64,000 nt of DNA from positions 90,713,902-90,777,901 of the forward strand of contig NC_073695.1 in NCBI RefSeq assembly GCF_029784165.1, given 5' to 3'. A program made the translations under genes and the position numbers. The number at the start of each line of letters is the position of its first letter. Positions within the stretch are counted from its first letter, which is position 1. This stretch comes from Wyeomyia smithii. Its lineage: Eukaryota; Arthropoda; Insecta; Diptera; Culicidae. Below the pieces are notes generated by a model. That model was given only the letters and a program-made list of their open reading frames with translations, was not told the origin of the DNA and made no database searches. Of this stretch, positions 1 to 10,904 are shown one piece after another.

Positions 1-1815
1 CAGGAGGGTGCAACATGCAGGCTGCTCGGTGCAGTTCTCTTAGCGTGTCATTGTCACGACATAGTTGCAAACTTAATTAACTGGTAAATTTGAGTCATCT
101 TTGGTTGGATGACTGCGAAGTTTTCCCTAGACAAAATTGATGAAATAGAATTCTGAAGTGCCATTGCCTTGAAACGTGTATAGAAGAGTACACATGAGTT
201 ATTTAAGTGGGTGTTTAAGTTAGTGCATTAAAAGACGTGAAAGAAATAAAACGAAAATAATCACTAGATATATGGCTTGGGTTCACTAGATATATGGCTT
301 GAAAAACTAGGCTTATTATTTGTTTCATTATACTTCATCTTTATCTTAAATGTAGAACAGAAAAAAAAAGGTTTCAACAGACAAAAAAACAATTACCTGC
401 ATGAAAATTGTGCATACCAAATATTTGACATGCAATTGAAAACGTTTATAATAAATTATATTTGTGGTGAAAAAGAGAGCATTGAATTGGTTAGAATTGC
501 AGAAAAAATGCAAAAATTAAAAATACTGTTAGTTAGTAATTAAGTGACAATAGAAAACCCGGCTGCAAATAGCTCTATTACGACTATAAAACACCTTTGT
601 ATATTGTATAGGTTAAATGGTTTTACAGCTACCAATGAAGGAGGCTTTCACCTGGTGCCGGCGCTTTGGTCGTCGAACGGACAAAAAAACGCTGAGCACA
701 CTCCATTCGAGGTAGCGCTACAAAGCCTGTGGAGCGCATGAAAAGCCGAAGCGAAAATGCAGGATAAAAATATTATACATTCCCATGAAAAATTGCTTCA
801 GCTTTGCGGAGGAAAAAAACTGGTGCCTCACAGGGACTTGCCGGCTTCTTCACCATCTGCGTCCCAAGCATCTGCTTATGACATTGAAAGAGAGAAAGAG
901 AGATAGGGATGGAATCCATATGCGGAAGCAGGCTTCTATTGCGGTATGGAAAGGCAGAATAGCAAACGAAAGGTGCTGAAAGCCACCGGAAAGCATCGGG
1001 AGGGCGAACGTGAAAAAACCCGTTTTAATCCACTTAATGGTGCGATATGCCTTTTGCGTACTATATCAAAATTCACACAATTAAATTAATGAAGTTTTCC
1101 ATACACAACAGAAAAGTGTGATTAAAAATCTCTTTTTTATTTGACGTTAAAAGTCTTTTCCAACCGAGATTTAACATTCTGAAAATTCCAAATGCCCACG
1201 TATTGACTAACGATACGCAAGATTACTTCATGCATTTATTCAGAAACGATTTCATAATCTTCCTACATGGGAAAAGCACCAGAGATTGGCAAAAGCGTGG
1301 TACCATACTCATGATGCGGCAACCGGCACACCAATTGCTGGGCAGGCTAATGGCACTGGCAGACGACGGACGGCAGGAATTCCACTCACTCATTCACTCA
1401 CTCTCGTTCACATAAGCAATAAAATAAAACTCCTCCTGAATATGAATGAATTCCAGCAACAAAGTGAAATATTGCCCGGAGCAGAAACTGTTTACGTTTG
1501 TTATGGTTTGTTTTGTATGCATCCTTTTCGGAGTTCGGTTCGCTGCTGCTGGTGATTTGCTTCCAGACTCTTTTTTTTGTGGTTTTAGAAACGAATTTTT
1601 CGCACGCACACCCTTGGTAGTATTTATGTTTTAAACAAGGAGCTTTAAAACCGAAAATAATAGATTATTTACGAAATAATAGTGAAAAATTGTGCAAATC
1701 AATAAATGAATGGATGCTGTACGCTCTCATTATTCGATCGGGAAACAAAGGACAAACAATTTCTTTAGGTTTTTTTTATTCATTTTATGGGAACCGCTTC
1801 CATTTGTTATCAAAC
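1..1815. other. Unassigned non-coding DNA
   Basis: No recognisable gene, transposon protein or RNA gene is seen. Frames stay below 90 codons and resemble no protein family I know. The only clear structure is a short direct duplication at 261-301. The segment is moderately AT-rich with a slightly more GC-rich patch around 620-1020. Confidence 0.5.
261..301. repeat. 22-bp-period tandem duplication
   Basis: The 19-base word TCACTAGATATATGGCTTG occurs at 261-279 and again at 283-301, separated by three bases. The two copies are identical, so this is a recent local duplication. No function is implied. Confidence 0.9.
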
Positions 1816-1819
1816 TTAA

Positions 1820-2036
1820 AAATAATAAAAGCAAAGCAAAGCCGTGGTGCTACCCGTATCGGAACTCGACCTTCTGTTTTATTATACACGCGGCCTACTG
1901 TTAAGTATACAGGACAATTGCGGGACTAGCGCTACGATCCTACTGACACTAATAGTCTCTCCCGAGCCGGGACTCGAACATACGACGTCTGGCTTGTTAG
2001 GCCAGCATCATACCTCTAGACCAGCTGGGAGGTTAA
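1820..2036 (-). mobile_element. tRNA-derived SINE, copy 1
   Basis: Read on the minus strand from 2036, the element starts with a tRNA-like head: an A-box-like TGGTCTAGAGG, an anticodon-like arm CTGGC-CTAACAA-GCCAG (loop would carry AAC, valine) and a B box GTTCGAGTCCC. A non-tRNA body follows (GTGTCAGTAGGATCGTAGCG and onward) and a T-rich tail near 1820. The T stem does not pair properly, so this is not a functional tRNA. A related copy lies at 63762-63880 on the plus strand and shares head and body. The 5' A-rich run at 2036-2044 may belong to the target. RNA polymerase III transcription is the known mode for such elements; subfamily not identified. Confidence 0.75.
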
Positions 2037-2044
2037 AAAAAAAT

Positions 2045-3497
2045 AAACATTACACTGAAATATAATATGTTTATCTTTGCCAAACTTCTGGAATGACTTT
2101 ATATATGTAATTAATTTTTTCTCATTTTTTTATTTAAACTTAATATCATCATCAGCAATAGGTTTTTGAGAAAATTTGTGAGATGAAATAGTGCCTGCAT
2201 TTCATCAAGATTTCTTCGTTGGTTGAGGTGAATTTTGGCAAGCATAATTCAAGGCCCCTTTTGCGACCTGTTACGTCCAGGGTAAGAAAATGTACTGATA
2301 CGCCACAAAATTCACACGACAGTAGCGCGATTTTGTGATTACCACTGTGGAATGAAACACTACGCGACAGTGGCCACTCCCGAAGTATCATACGTTCTGT
2401 TGTTATCTCTTGCTTTTTGTCACGAATTCAGCATGAACAACATTCTCTCGCTCATTTGTCTTTATGTTGTAGTCATTGTAAAGACAATCTCTGGCTTATT
2501 CGTTATTGTCTGTAGCTGTCGGTGCTATTTATTGCATTTACTACGAAATGAAGTGGATTCAACTCACTTAGCATCGACTTTTGCAATTGTAATTGATTTT
2601 GTAAGATTCATGCTTTTATTGTCCTGCTTTTGCCTAAATATGCTAAATTTGAATGAAACTTCCGCTACAGCGAACTGTTTTCGAAAGAAAAAGTTTAGAA
2701 ATCAACCCATCCTTTGATCACAGTTTAAGCACTATAGTTAAACATTTCAACAATGAAGCTATTTAATGCTGTTAGAGAAAAGATTGATCTAAGATATGCT
2801 ATATATTTATAATTTGAGATATGCTACTATATCAAACTAACGATACAGTTGTTTAGATTAAAATCTTCTGGTTTACACGATTGATTAAATTTGTCGGCAG
2901 TATATAGAAATTATTTATTCTCCAGTTTATCACTGTGTTAAACTGTCGCGTTATTGCCAGGCTTCTTCCGTTCTCTTGATTTTTGCTCAAATTTCCTTCT
3001 CTACATGCCAAACCCCTTGGAGAACTAGACTTTCTCACACACAGAGTGAGTAATTATCCACAGTTAGGCGTAGAGTATTTCACTCGCAGAGTTCCTTTTC
3101 ACTCTTAATCATCACGTGTTAGGGGTAAACATTTGTTTGCTCTCTCAGTTTAAGAGTGAGTAGTTTTCGTTAGCTTCTCCTTGACTAGAAGAGAAGTTGG
3201 CCAAATATCAAAACATTTAGGTTCACATTGAAGCCACATCCTAACCGTTTTCGAATTTAATATTATAGAATGCGTATTCTGCAGAAAGTTCGATTTTAAG
3301 CTGTTTTGCCGCACCCCAGTGCGATGAGAACGGTAACGCAATGCTCAGTTGTTCGCCGAGCAATTTATTTCACTTTTCTTACGTGCGCGATGAGCAATTT
3401 ACAAGAGTTTCACTAAGTATTTGCTCTGTCAAATTAGAAGCGTTTTTTCGTCAGACAAACTATTACTCTGCGCTCTCTCTACAGCAGATGGTGTTTT
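2045..3497. other. Unassigned AT-rich DNA
   Basis: No recognisable gene or transposon. A frame of 121 codons at 2352-2717 is hydrophobic, cysteine-rich and of low complexity and resembles no family I know; I regard it as chance. Nothing else stands out. Confidence 0.45.
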
Positions 3498-4206
3498 TTT
3501 TTTGCAACCAAACCCCTGAGTTGACCAACCTCAGGGAGTGTGGGGTTGGTTTGAATCAGTGACCGGACCCACTAAAACGCCTCCTGTCTCCAGCCTATAA
3601 TACTCCCCGGGACGACCGCTACGTATTGCTTCCGGGAGCGGCTTTTATGCTTTGTGCAACCTCCTGGCTCTATAAGTCTCTTAGCTAATTAGCTAACTAA
3701 CCTGGAGACTGGCAGTTAGCTAACACTGGCGTGTTGGTGGTCAACCTGTCGCCTGCTTTGCAACTCTAGGACTATTTGAGAGGCGGCTGCACAAACCGCC
3801 CTCCAGATGTTCGAGTCTTCACACATCCTCTGAACTAGGTTGTCAGATTGCGGCATATGACACTGTGCGGAACGCACTCGCAACCTTCAGGCACATGAGC
3901 CTGTAGGTACTTTCCAGTTTGCCACGATAACTGTTAGTTCTTAGCGCTTTGGACCACACTGGGCTTCCATACCTGAGTATGGAAGAAACCACGCTGGCAA
4001 GAAGTTTACGCTTGCTGCCGTTCACCGCTGAGCTATTCGACATCTTTCGAGATAGTGCTGCAATAGCCGTTGAAGCCCTCTTGCAAGCATAGTTGACGTG
4101 ACTCTTATATGTGAGCTTATCGTCAATCATAACCCCCAAGAGCTTCAAAGATCGCTTTGAGGTGATGGTGCAATCTCCGACTCTGACCACTTGCTTGTTG
4201 CTTGGG
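3498..4206 (-). pseudogene. R1-like LINE fragment (3' end, internally deleted)
   Basis: The minus strand encodes about 115 residues (4190-3843) of the region downstream of the reverse transcriptase core of an R1-like non-LTR retrotransposon, with the segments LKLLGVMIDDKLTYKSHV and SPVWSKALRTNSY. It is closely similar to the plus-strand copy at 48845-49210. The 5' end is truncated near 4206. At about 3842 the frame jumps straight into the 3' untranslated region: relative to the 48-kb copy roughly 410 bp, including the C-terminal cysteine/histidine motif, are missing, and the word CAATCT occurs at both sides of the missing stretch in the other copy. The 3' UTR runs to a short A tract at about 3498-3507. 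Dead copy. Confidence 0.85.
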
Positions 4207-4209
4207 ATG

Positions 4210-7078
4210 TATGGTTAGTATAATATAATTCATTCTTTTACAGCAAAGGTATTGGATCCAATAATTTGAAATTGGATTATTGTGTTTGTAATTTAAACTT
4301 TAGTCCATAATTATAATTTATTATGGTCAAAACAAAAATTGTTCACGGTGCATATTTATTATGTAAAGTATTATTAGTTTCCTACAATTCATTTCCAATA
4401 AAACGTATGCCAAAATGCTTACGCCTCTTTAAAATAATGCTTTTGAGTCTAAAAAATTTGTCCACTCGCGGAAAATTCTCAGTTTGCTAGGCCTAATACA
4501 AGTGCAAAATTTCATTCAAATCCAAAATGGTCGTTTAAATTTTTGTATATTTCCAGATTTGGCAAGGCAACGCTTACTTACAAATCGCGCTGAAAACGTA
4601 AATGCTATAAATAGTCAGAGTTAGAAAAAATGGTAAGCATTCTGTCAATTGCACATTTACTATTTATGGAAGACGCTACACATAACACAATCAAAGTCAT
4701 GGCATTGTCGAACCGTTATTTACTGAGTCAGTCATGTAATCATGGTTAAGATGATATAGCTAGATAGGTATTTTTTTGCTGAAGTATTTCAGTATTTGCT
4801 TTTAGCAGCTCCCATTAAGAAGTTACATAAAGGCCATCAAATTGTTCCCACTCATGGAATTATTTATTGAGTTTCAATTAATTTCTCTATCCGCCGCAAA
4901 ATGAAGTCCAATTGCTATTGATTTTCGCTTATGCTTGCATTCGTCTCTTCTCTATATGTTCAACACTTCCCAACCGCTTCCGTAGTGCATGCACATGTGT
5001 ACCTGCGGCCGCAGAGTCACCGGAGGGCAGATCACACATTTAGCATCAATACAGGACAGCATTGCAACGCCATACTTATCAGCAAACTAATTGCGGATTT
5101 GATTCAGTTCCGCCTGTTAACCCCCCCCCCCCCCCCCCATGGTGCCACCCGAGGGTGTCATCCAAACGGAGTGGACCTCCCACTCAGTAGCGGCGACAAC
5201 CGAACGGACGCGCCAACCATTTACACCGGGGAACCGCAACGCTGATTGCGGTTGGACAGGTAATTTGCAATGCAATTCCATTGGGAGATTTCGTCTGAAG
5301 AGATTCTGTTCCATCAGTTTGACCGGCATACAGTATTTCACCAGTGTACATCAAATAGTGGTTTTCCGGAAAATTAAATTAGTTGTAAACAATGACACCG
5401 GGTGGCGCAGTAGTGGACGACGACAACGGTGAAAGGAGAGAACGGAAACTGAATGAGTGACGTCATTCAGGAAAACAAGAAACAATTAAGCTCAGTGAGG
5501 ATCAGTGGAAGCTATTGGGTTAGCAGAATAATAAAGCTGGAGCGTTTTTTTATATATTTAATCTATGGCACGCTAAAGGGATCGATTACTTCCGGCTTTA
5601 AACTGAAACAAAGAAAATCATTAACGAATTTTCAGCTTCAATTTCAAATTAATTTGTTTTTTTACGAACCAATTTAAATCCTTTATACTACAACAAAGAG
5701 CATGATTTTGTTCTTATATTTTTTAAAGCAGTACTGTTGGAAAACAGTTTTTCAGTCTTCAGTCATTGGCACACAGAACAATGAAAAAAAACCGAACTGT
5801 GTCGAGTTTTGTCGACGAAAAAAGCTATCAAACAGTGTCTATCTGCAATTGATTGAAATGTTCAGTCCAAGTGTCCATACTGAGGGAGAGTAAGCGTATA
5901 GAATCCGGTTTTGTCCACCGGAAGCACATGCTGTATAAGGTGCGGGTGAATAATCCGAGCAGCTGAATTTCTGAACAAAAAATATCTTTACTTAAAATTT
6001 TTGTTCAATTAAAGTATCTAGGTCCATACCAATACGAAATACATAAAAATCTTGAATGACTTTTTCAAGACTAAAACTTTTGTTTGTAAAAATAACAACA
6101 TTTACGAAGTCCAAACTTCTGCTGCACCCTGTGCCATCCTCATTGATAATGGAGGTGGGCTATGCAAGCAAATGATACAATCGAACTGGATGAATTGAAT
6201 AAGCAATGATCACGGCTCGGCTATTGCACGCCATTCGCCATTCGTTTGGCGCAGGGACTTACTAAATTGAAAGTGGAAAATAATTGCTCGGCGAATGCAA
6301 ATAGAGAGGAATTTAATCAAAAAGTTTGCTGTCCTGATTTCAAGTGATTTTGGTGATGTGTGGGACGAATGTGTGTAATTTCTGTCGAATCAGTGGTTCC
6401 GGGAATACAGTCCACAGATGCTTAGCTATTCAACAGCAAACGAGAGTTCCCAATGCATTGGCACACATGCTGACGTGTTCCGAAACAAGTTAAAGTGTGT
6501 TACCAAGTTGATTGTAGATACCTACTTTTTGCGATATCGTCCTGTTAAGTTGAAAAATGTTTCACGCTATCATTGTTTCTCGTTAATTAAAATTGCAGCA
6601 AGCTGAATCAGATCGGCTGATATAGTCACGTGATGTATTTCGTTGGCTTGTGTTGATTTTTATTTTAATTTATTTATTCCGAAAACACTATCACAGAAAG
6701 TGTTTTTATCGAGGAGATTAAAGTAAATTATTCGCTTGTTATGAATTGAACACAATATAAATCCTGAATAAGTGAATCAATTATCGCAATGATAGGCAGT
6801 TCCGCTTTAACAATAGGTAACGAATACAGTTGGCAATTTAGTCATGATATTCTGTGTAAAAATTAAATTGAAACCACAATAGCTAAGAAATTGGGACGAA
6901 TATGCTATTTGTTTTTATTTTTTATTAATACATCTTCGCTCAATAAAATGGTCATAAAATATGATAAAGATTTTTTTGGCTTGAAGAAATTGAAGTGTAC
7001 GTCCTGTGAAAACATATAGGTACATCTTTTTTACTAAATTGCGGTACATTTGGTGAAATCAGGAGCAGGGATCGTCTA
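4210..7078. other. Unassigned DNA with a poly-C tract
   Basis: No gene or transposon is recognised. 4990-5440 is locally more GC-rich and has overlapping frames of 74-104 codons in several phases that resemble no family I know. A run of 18 C lies at 5121-5138. The remainder is AT-rich and shows no repeats shared with other parts of the window. Confidence 0.45.
5121..5138. repeat. Poly-C homopolymer of 18
   Basis: Eighteen consecutive C between GTTAA and ATGG. Length is likely uncertain because homopolymers of G/C are error-prone in sequencing. Confidence 0.95.
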
Positions 7079-7079
7079 A

Positions 7080-7395
7080 CTACTCAGAGCTGTGCAAAAA
7101 ATCTTCGTGCGTCTCGCAGATTTTTGTGCACGTCTCCAATATTCGGAAGGAGTAAGAGACGAAGGAGAGAGAGATTTTATTCTTGAGAGCCAGAGATCGG
7201 GTGTTACTCATTTTTTTGCGTGCAAAGCACACGCCGTTGGGAGACTGCACAATAATTTCTAAAGAGACGAGTAAGAGCAGTTCGGATTGCACTGTACATT
7301 TCGTTTCCAAAAAGACAGGTAAGTGCAGTTCGCATGTCACAGCACTCTCTATCCGTCTCTTTCCGGAGATGTCTCTGTGCAATTATGTGCAATAA
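7080..7395 (+). repeat. GAGAC-rich dispersed repeat, copy 1
   Basis: About 315 bp dense in the pentamer GAGAC or its complement GTCTC. It contains GAGACGAGTAAGAGCAGTTC, ATTGCACTGTACATTTCG and a CCGGAGATGTCTCT end. The same sequence appears inverted at 9150-9475. No protein family is recognised in the short frames, which recur only because the DNA recurs. Likely a piece of a non-autonomous element; class not determined. Confidence 0.7.
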
Positions 7396-7439
7396 AAGCG
7401 TTCGAAACTTGCTACGAATGTTGCATTAAAATCTGTGTA

Positions 7440-8180
7440 GGGGGATGAGGGACATAATAAGCACACGGGGTGAAATGGGCACCCCTCTTATATGCGAAAC
7501 TACGCATTTTTTAATACAATGTGGTATGTGGAACTGTTCCGTAGTTACTACAGTATATCTTGATGTAGAACAAAAGTGATTTGTCTGTTTAAAACATGGA
7601 AATATACTGAAAAAATCAACTTGGTTCCCGGATGTTGGAAAAATTATTATTATTGCGCACTACAAAATAAGCTTATACGGTCGTGCCTCAATCAAGTATG
7701 TAGAATTGTAGACACATCAATATGACGTATGGGTCGTACCCCAAATTTCACTATGTTATGTTATGTTATGTTGATTTTAAGCTATAATTAGTGTTAATAT
7801 CTCATATTAACTTTAACTAATTCGATAGGAGCGAAATGGTCACCTATAGTTGGGGTGAAATAAGACAAGGTGTGTTGTCACATAAATTTACCTGAAATTC
7901 ATCTCAGTAGACTTGTGACACTTGTTCTGTTTCCATAGTCAGTGTTTGTTTACAGTGATGGTGCGAACATATATTAGAAAATCTTTGAAGCCGAATCGGT
8001 CAGAAAAAGGGACTGCAGGCAGAATTGGCCACCATAAGGCGCGACGGGACATTTACGAAACAAGCCGCCAAGTATCATGGCATCTCGCGACAAACGTTGG
8101 CCCATCAGTTGTACTTCTACACAGATATGTTCTATAAGAGTGCTCATTATGCCCCAGTGGGAAGCTCATTGTGCCCCACA
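7440..8180 (+). mobile_element. pogo-like DNA transposon relic
   Basis: Both ends carry related inverted sequence: on the left GAGGGACATAATAAGCACAC followed by GGGGTGAAATGGGCACC, and on the right, read on the minus strand, GGGGCACAATGAGCTTCCC followed by GGGGCATAATGAGCACTC. Between them lies a broken helix-turn-helix frame (separate entry). The element is about 740 bp, too short for an intact transposase, so it is internally deleted. Edges are approximate because the terminal bases have diverged and no target duplication is certain. Confidence 0.6.
7958..8137 (+). pseudogene. Pipsqueak-type HTH fragment of a pogo-like transposase
   Basis: ATG at 7958 opens MVRTYIRKS, followed after a frameshift near 8008 (in AAAAAGGG) by ELATIRRDGTFTKQAAKYHG and ISRQTL in the next phase. 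This arrangement (basic MVRTYxRK start, then a helix-turn-helix with TKQAAKxxGIxRQTL) is what I know from the N-terminal DNA-binding domain of pogo-related transposases with a psq domain. The catalytic domain is absent; about 60 residues remain. Its position between inverted termini fits an internally deleted transposon. Non-functional because of the frameshift. Confidence 0.65.
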
Positions 8181-8191
8181 CATCCACTGAT

Positions 8192-8877
8192 TGCTAGTTT
8201 TATAAGCATAAATCTAATTTGTGTTTTTCACCATTATACGATAAACTTTTCAATGCCCCTATTCCCCCTACGAGTCAGCAGGAAGCCGCAAACGGGCAAA
8301 ATTTTCACACAGCACAGGCATAATCAGGGTTGCCACTCTCATTTTTAAATACATTTAACTACTGCACAAGAAATGTAAAGCTAGCTTAATTTTGTTGGTT
8401 TCGTTGGAAAGTCGAGAAAGTCCGTAATCAATGATATCTTTTAAAGGTCGAATTATAGAGAATAAGGAGCACCTAGAAAATGAACAATTTCCTCTCTTAA
8501 ATATGTGATAAACATGGGTTTTGTTGTTAACTAAATTAAGTTTTAAAGTCTACTGTACAAGATGTTCTTTGACGCCTCTTTATGTTTAGGTGCTATTTAA
8601 CTTTAAAAGCATTAAGCTGTGCCTTCATTTAGTGTTGTCAACATAGAAGCATACCTTTCAAAACAATAATATGCGTTGTACGGTTCATTTTTCATTTTTT
8701 TGAAAAGGTGTGATCCGCATCCTCATACAACACAGATAGTCGTTATGCGTGAAAATGTCGAAAAATAAAATCTGTATAACTACAGATTAATCTGAATATG
8801 TGGCATCACTGGCTGTGATCAAAAACTCTCTCAACAAAGAGGCACACAAAACCCAAGAAATTTTCCGAGGTAGAAAC
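8192..8877. other. Unassigned DNA
   Basis: No gene, repeat or inverted termini recognised. AT-rich sequence with only short frames. Confidence 0.45.
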
Positions 8878-8879
8878 TA

Positions 8880-9117
8880 CCGTGACTGCGGGTAATTCTG
8901 CGCAGCACGTTTTCCGCGCACTCATCTTAAAAAAACTATTTTTCAACAGTAAATTTTACTAAAACACAGTTGATTTGTGTGCTTTACCATGTGCATAGCA
9001 TAGTCTGCTATAATAGTACAGAGATTAGGTATGTATTAGTAAAATTTACTGTAGCAAACAGTTTTATAAGCTCAGTGCGCGGGAAAATGTGCTGCGCAGA
9101 ATTACCCGCAGTCACGG
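8880..9117. mobile_element. MITE with long inverted termini, TA target
   Basis: The left end CCGTGACTGCGGGTAATTCT at 8880 and the right end AGAATTACCCGCAGTCACGG at 9098-9117 are exact reverse complements. The complementarity continues inward (GCGCAGCAC, CGCGCACT) and resumes with CAGTAAATTTTACTA near the middle. The element is flanked by TA on both sides (8878-8879 and 9118-9119), consistent with a TA target duplication and a Tc1/mariner-type MITE. It contains no coding sequence. It sits just beside the inverted GAGAC-rich repeat. Confidence 0.85.
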
Positions 9118-9149
9118 TACGTCTTTCTGCACTATACTGGGGTAAACTC

Positions 9150-9475
9150 CGTGAGGTCTCCTGAACGACACGAAAGGGATCCGAACTGCTTTTACTCGTC
9201 TCTTTGGAAATTGATGTGCAGTCTCCCAACATCGTGCATTCTACTCGTAAAAAAAAATGAGTAGCACCCGATCCCTGAGTAAGAGACATCTCCGGAAAGA
9301 GACGGATAAAGTGTGTTGTGACATGCTACCTGCACTTACTTGTCTCTTTGGAAACGAATGTACAGTGCAATCCGAACTGCTCTTACTCGTCTCTTTAGAA
9401 ATTTATGTGCAGTCTCTCAACGGCGTGTGCTTTGCACGCAAAAAAATGAGTAGCACCCGATCCCTGATCAGGAGT
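9150..9475 (-). repeat. GAGAC-rich dispersed repeat, copy 2
   Basis: Inverted relative to copy 1 at 7080-7395. This copy carries an internal direct repeat of about 199 bp: CCGAACTGCT-TTACTCGTCTC occurs near 9180 and again near 9379, each followed by a GTGCAGTCTC block and then by ATGAGTAGCACCCGATCCCT. Copy 1 appears to contain one such unit. No coding sequence recognised. Confidence 0.7.
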
Positions 9476-9616
9476 AAGCCTATAACGATGGGAAAGGCAG
9501 ATTCCAAATGCTAATAACTTTGATTCAATTGTACGAAGTTTAAAATAATTGTGTCGTTGGTTGAAGTTTCCCTAACACAGACATCATAAAAGCTCATTTC
9601 ACAATGCAAATATTGT

Positions 9617-9729
9617 CATCCACACACTTCCAACGCGTACGGGGTCTACCTCGAAGTAGTCGACCTCTATTGACCATACGTGCTACGTGACTAGCCCTGC
9701 CTTGATTCATCAGTTTGATAATATCAGCG
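9617..9729 (-). pseudogene. C-terminal tail of RTE-like LINE, copy 1
   Basis: The minus strand reads ADIIKLMNQGRASHVARMV then RGRLLRGRPRTRWK, the arginine-rich RGRPRTRW tail typical of the C-terminus of RTE-like LINE polyproteins. It is the continuation of the fragment at 10905-12560 on the other side of the inserted mariner element. Broken and isolated; no function expected. Confidence 0.75.
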
Positions 9730-9731
9730 TA

Positions 9732-10902
9732 TTCAGAGTGTCCCACATCAAATTGCATCACGGAAAAAAACTCTGTAGAATTTTACCTAGTTGACTGATC
9801 CTTTTCAAACTTTTAGACAATAAAATATAACCTATAAGCAAGCTTCTGGCATATTTATTACATTCAATTTCGATGCCGTAATCGTACGCTCGCACCTTAA
9901 GCTCAACTCCACTCATTAAGTTTTGTAAATTTTCTGTATGGAAATTCACATTTTTTTCAGGCCCTCAAATTTGACCTCCTTGGCATGCTTTCATGGCGCC
10001 TGCTTCATAATATCCCACTTTTTTGGATAGGTCTTAGTTCCGGTGCGTTGAAGGCGTTAATGTCCGAAAGTGACCAGGACATAATTTGAATAGTGGCACG
10101 AAAATAGATCCGAATCGTAGGTCCCTCGTGTTGCTTCAACAAAGGAAACAGAGGCTTTTGCAGACACTAATTGAAATAAGCCCCGGTAGTTACGACCGAT
10201 GCGCTCCATTTGCCGCATGAGCAGTTCTCTTGTAAAATCAGGTATTTCTTGGCAAACTTTAAAAGTTTCTGCTTTCTTACTTCCTCCGGAACATCGAGCT
10301 TGGGCAGTGAAGAACAGTAGCCCCGGAAGCATCCTGAAGGCCGCCTTAACGTAAGTCTCATCATCCATGATGAGGCAATGAGGGTTCGTCAGCATCTAAG
10401 TGTACAGTTGTCGGGCCCGTATCTGCCATTCAACACGATTCGGAGTCTTCTGCACTTTGTACGTATTCAGTACCTTTCGGTCCTTGATTCTCTGAACGAA
10501 AGACTTGGACAGATTCAACTTTTTGGCCACATTCCAGTCCAAACCATTGGAATTCCGTGAAACACTTTCACAACACGCTTGTGATCCTGGTCACTAATAG
10601 AACATCCATTCTGACCGCATTTCTCCTTCCGCTCGATGCTCGGAGTTTCGCAGTAACGTTTAATCACATGACTTACCGTTGACTGCACGATTCCGATTTT
10701 CAGTGCCCCAATGAGCGTGTTGACGATTTTTCAGGGCCTTGCGCAAAATCAATTCGCGACGTTGCTTTTCGGGTAACGTCATTTTTTCCAATTTTCGAAA
10801 AACTGACTCCAAACTATTTCTACCCAAATTTTCAAGACAAAATACCCAATGGGTATATTTCTACAGCGTTTTTGGTGATGCAATTTGATGTGGGACACCC
10901 TT
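9732..10902 (-). mobile_element. IS630-Tc1-mariner element (ITmD37E-like), inserted in an RTE LINE
   Basis: Both ends carry the inverted sequence GTGTCCCACATCAAATTGCA (left, 9738 onward) and TGCAATTTGATGTGGGACAC (right, up to about 10899). TA dinucleotides at 9730-9731 and 10903-10904 are the expected target duplication. The total of 1,171 bp is close to full length for this superfamily. A degenerate transposase lies on the minus strand. The flanking sequence on both sides is the same RTE-like LINE, so this is an insertion into that LINE. Confidence 0.85.
9965..10782 (-). pseudogene. Degenerate ITmD37E-like mariner transposase
   Basis: Start ATG at 10782 gives MTLPEKQRRELILRKALKN, the N-terminal helix-turn-helix region. 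Further on, in shifted frames, are MDDETYVKAAFRMLPG (first catalytic Asp block), KLLKFAKKYLILQENCSCGK followed by VVTTGAY, SCHY, and TKTYPKKWDIMKQAP (last catalytic block, in which the expected PELRPIEKYW is garbled). Several frameshifts and stops separate these blocks. The MDDETYVKA and CSCGK motifs are what I associate with the mosquito ITmD37E family; the exact spacing could not be measured because of the frameshifts. Inactive. Confidence 0.75.
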
Positions 10903-10904
10903 TA

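Noticed and set aside
1960..2035. Possible tRNA-Val(AAC) gene on the minus strand
   Set aside because: A and B boxes and an anticodon arm exist but the T stem does not pair, and the head continues into a SINE body shared with 63.8 kb.
5117..5432. Overlapping 97-104 codon frames around the poly-C tract
   Set aside because: Several phases and both strands are open over the same GC-rich patch, and no domain is recognised.
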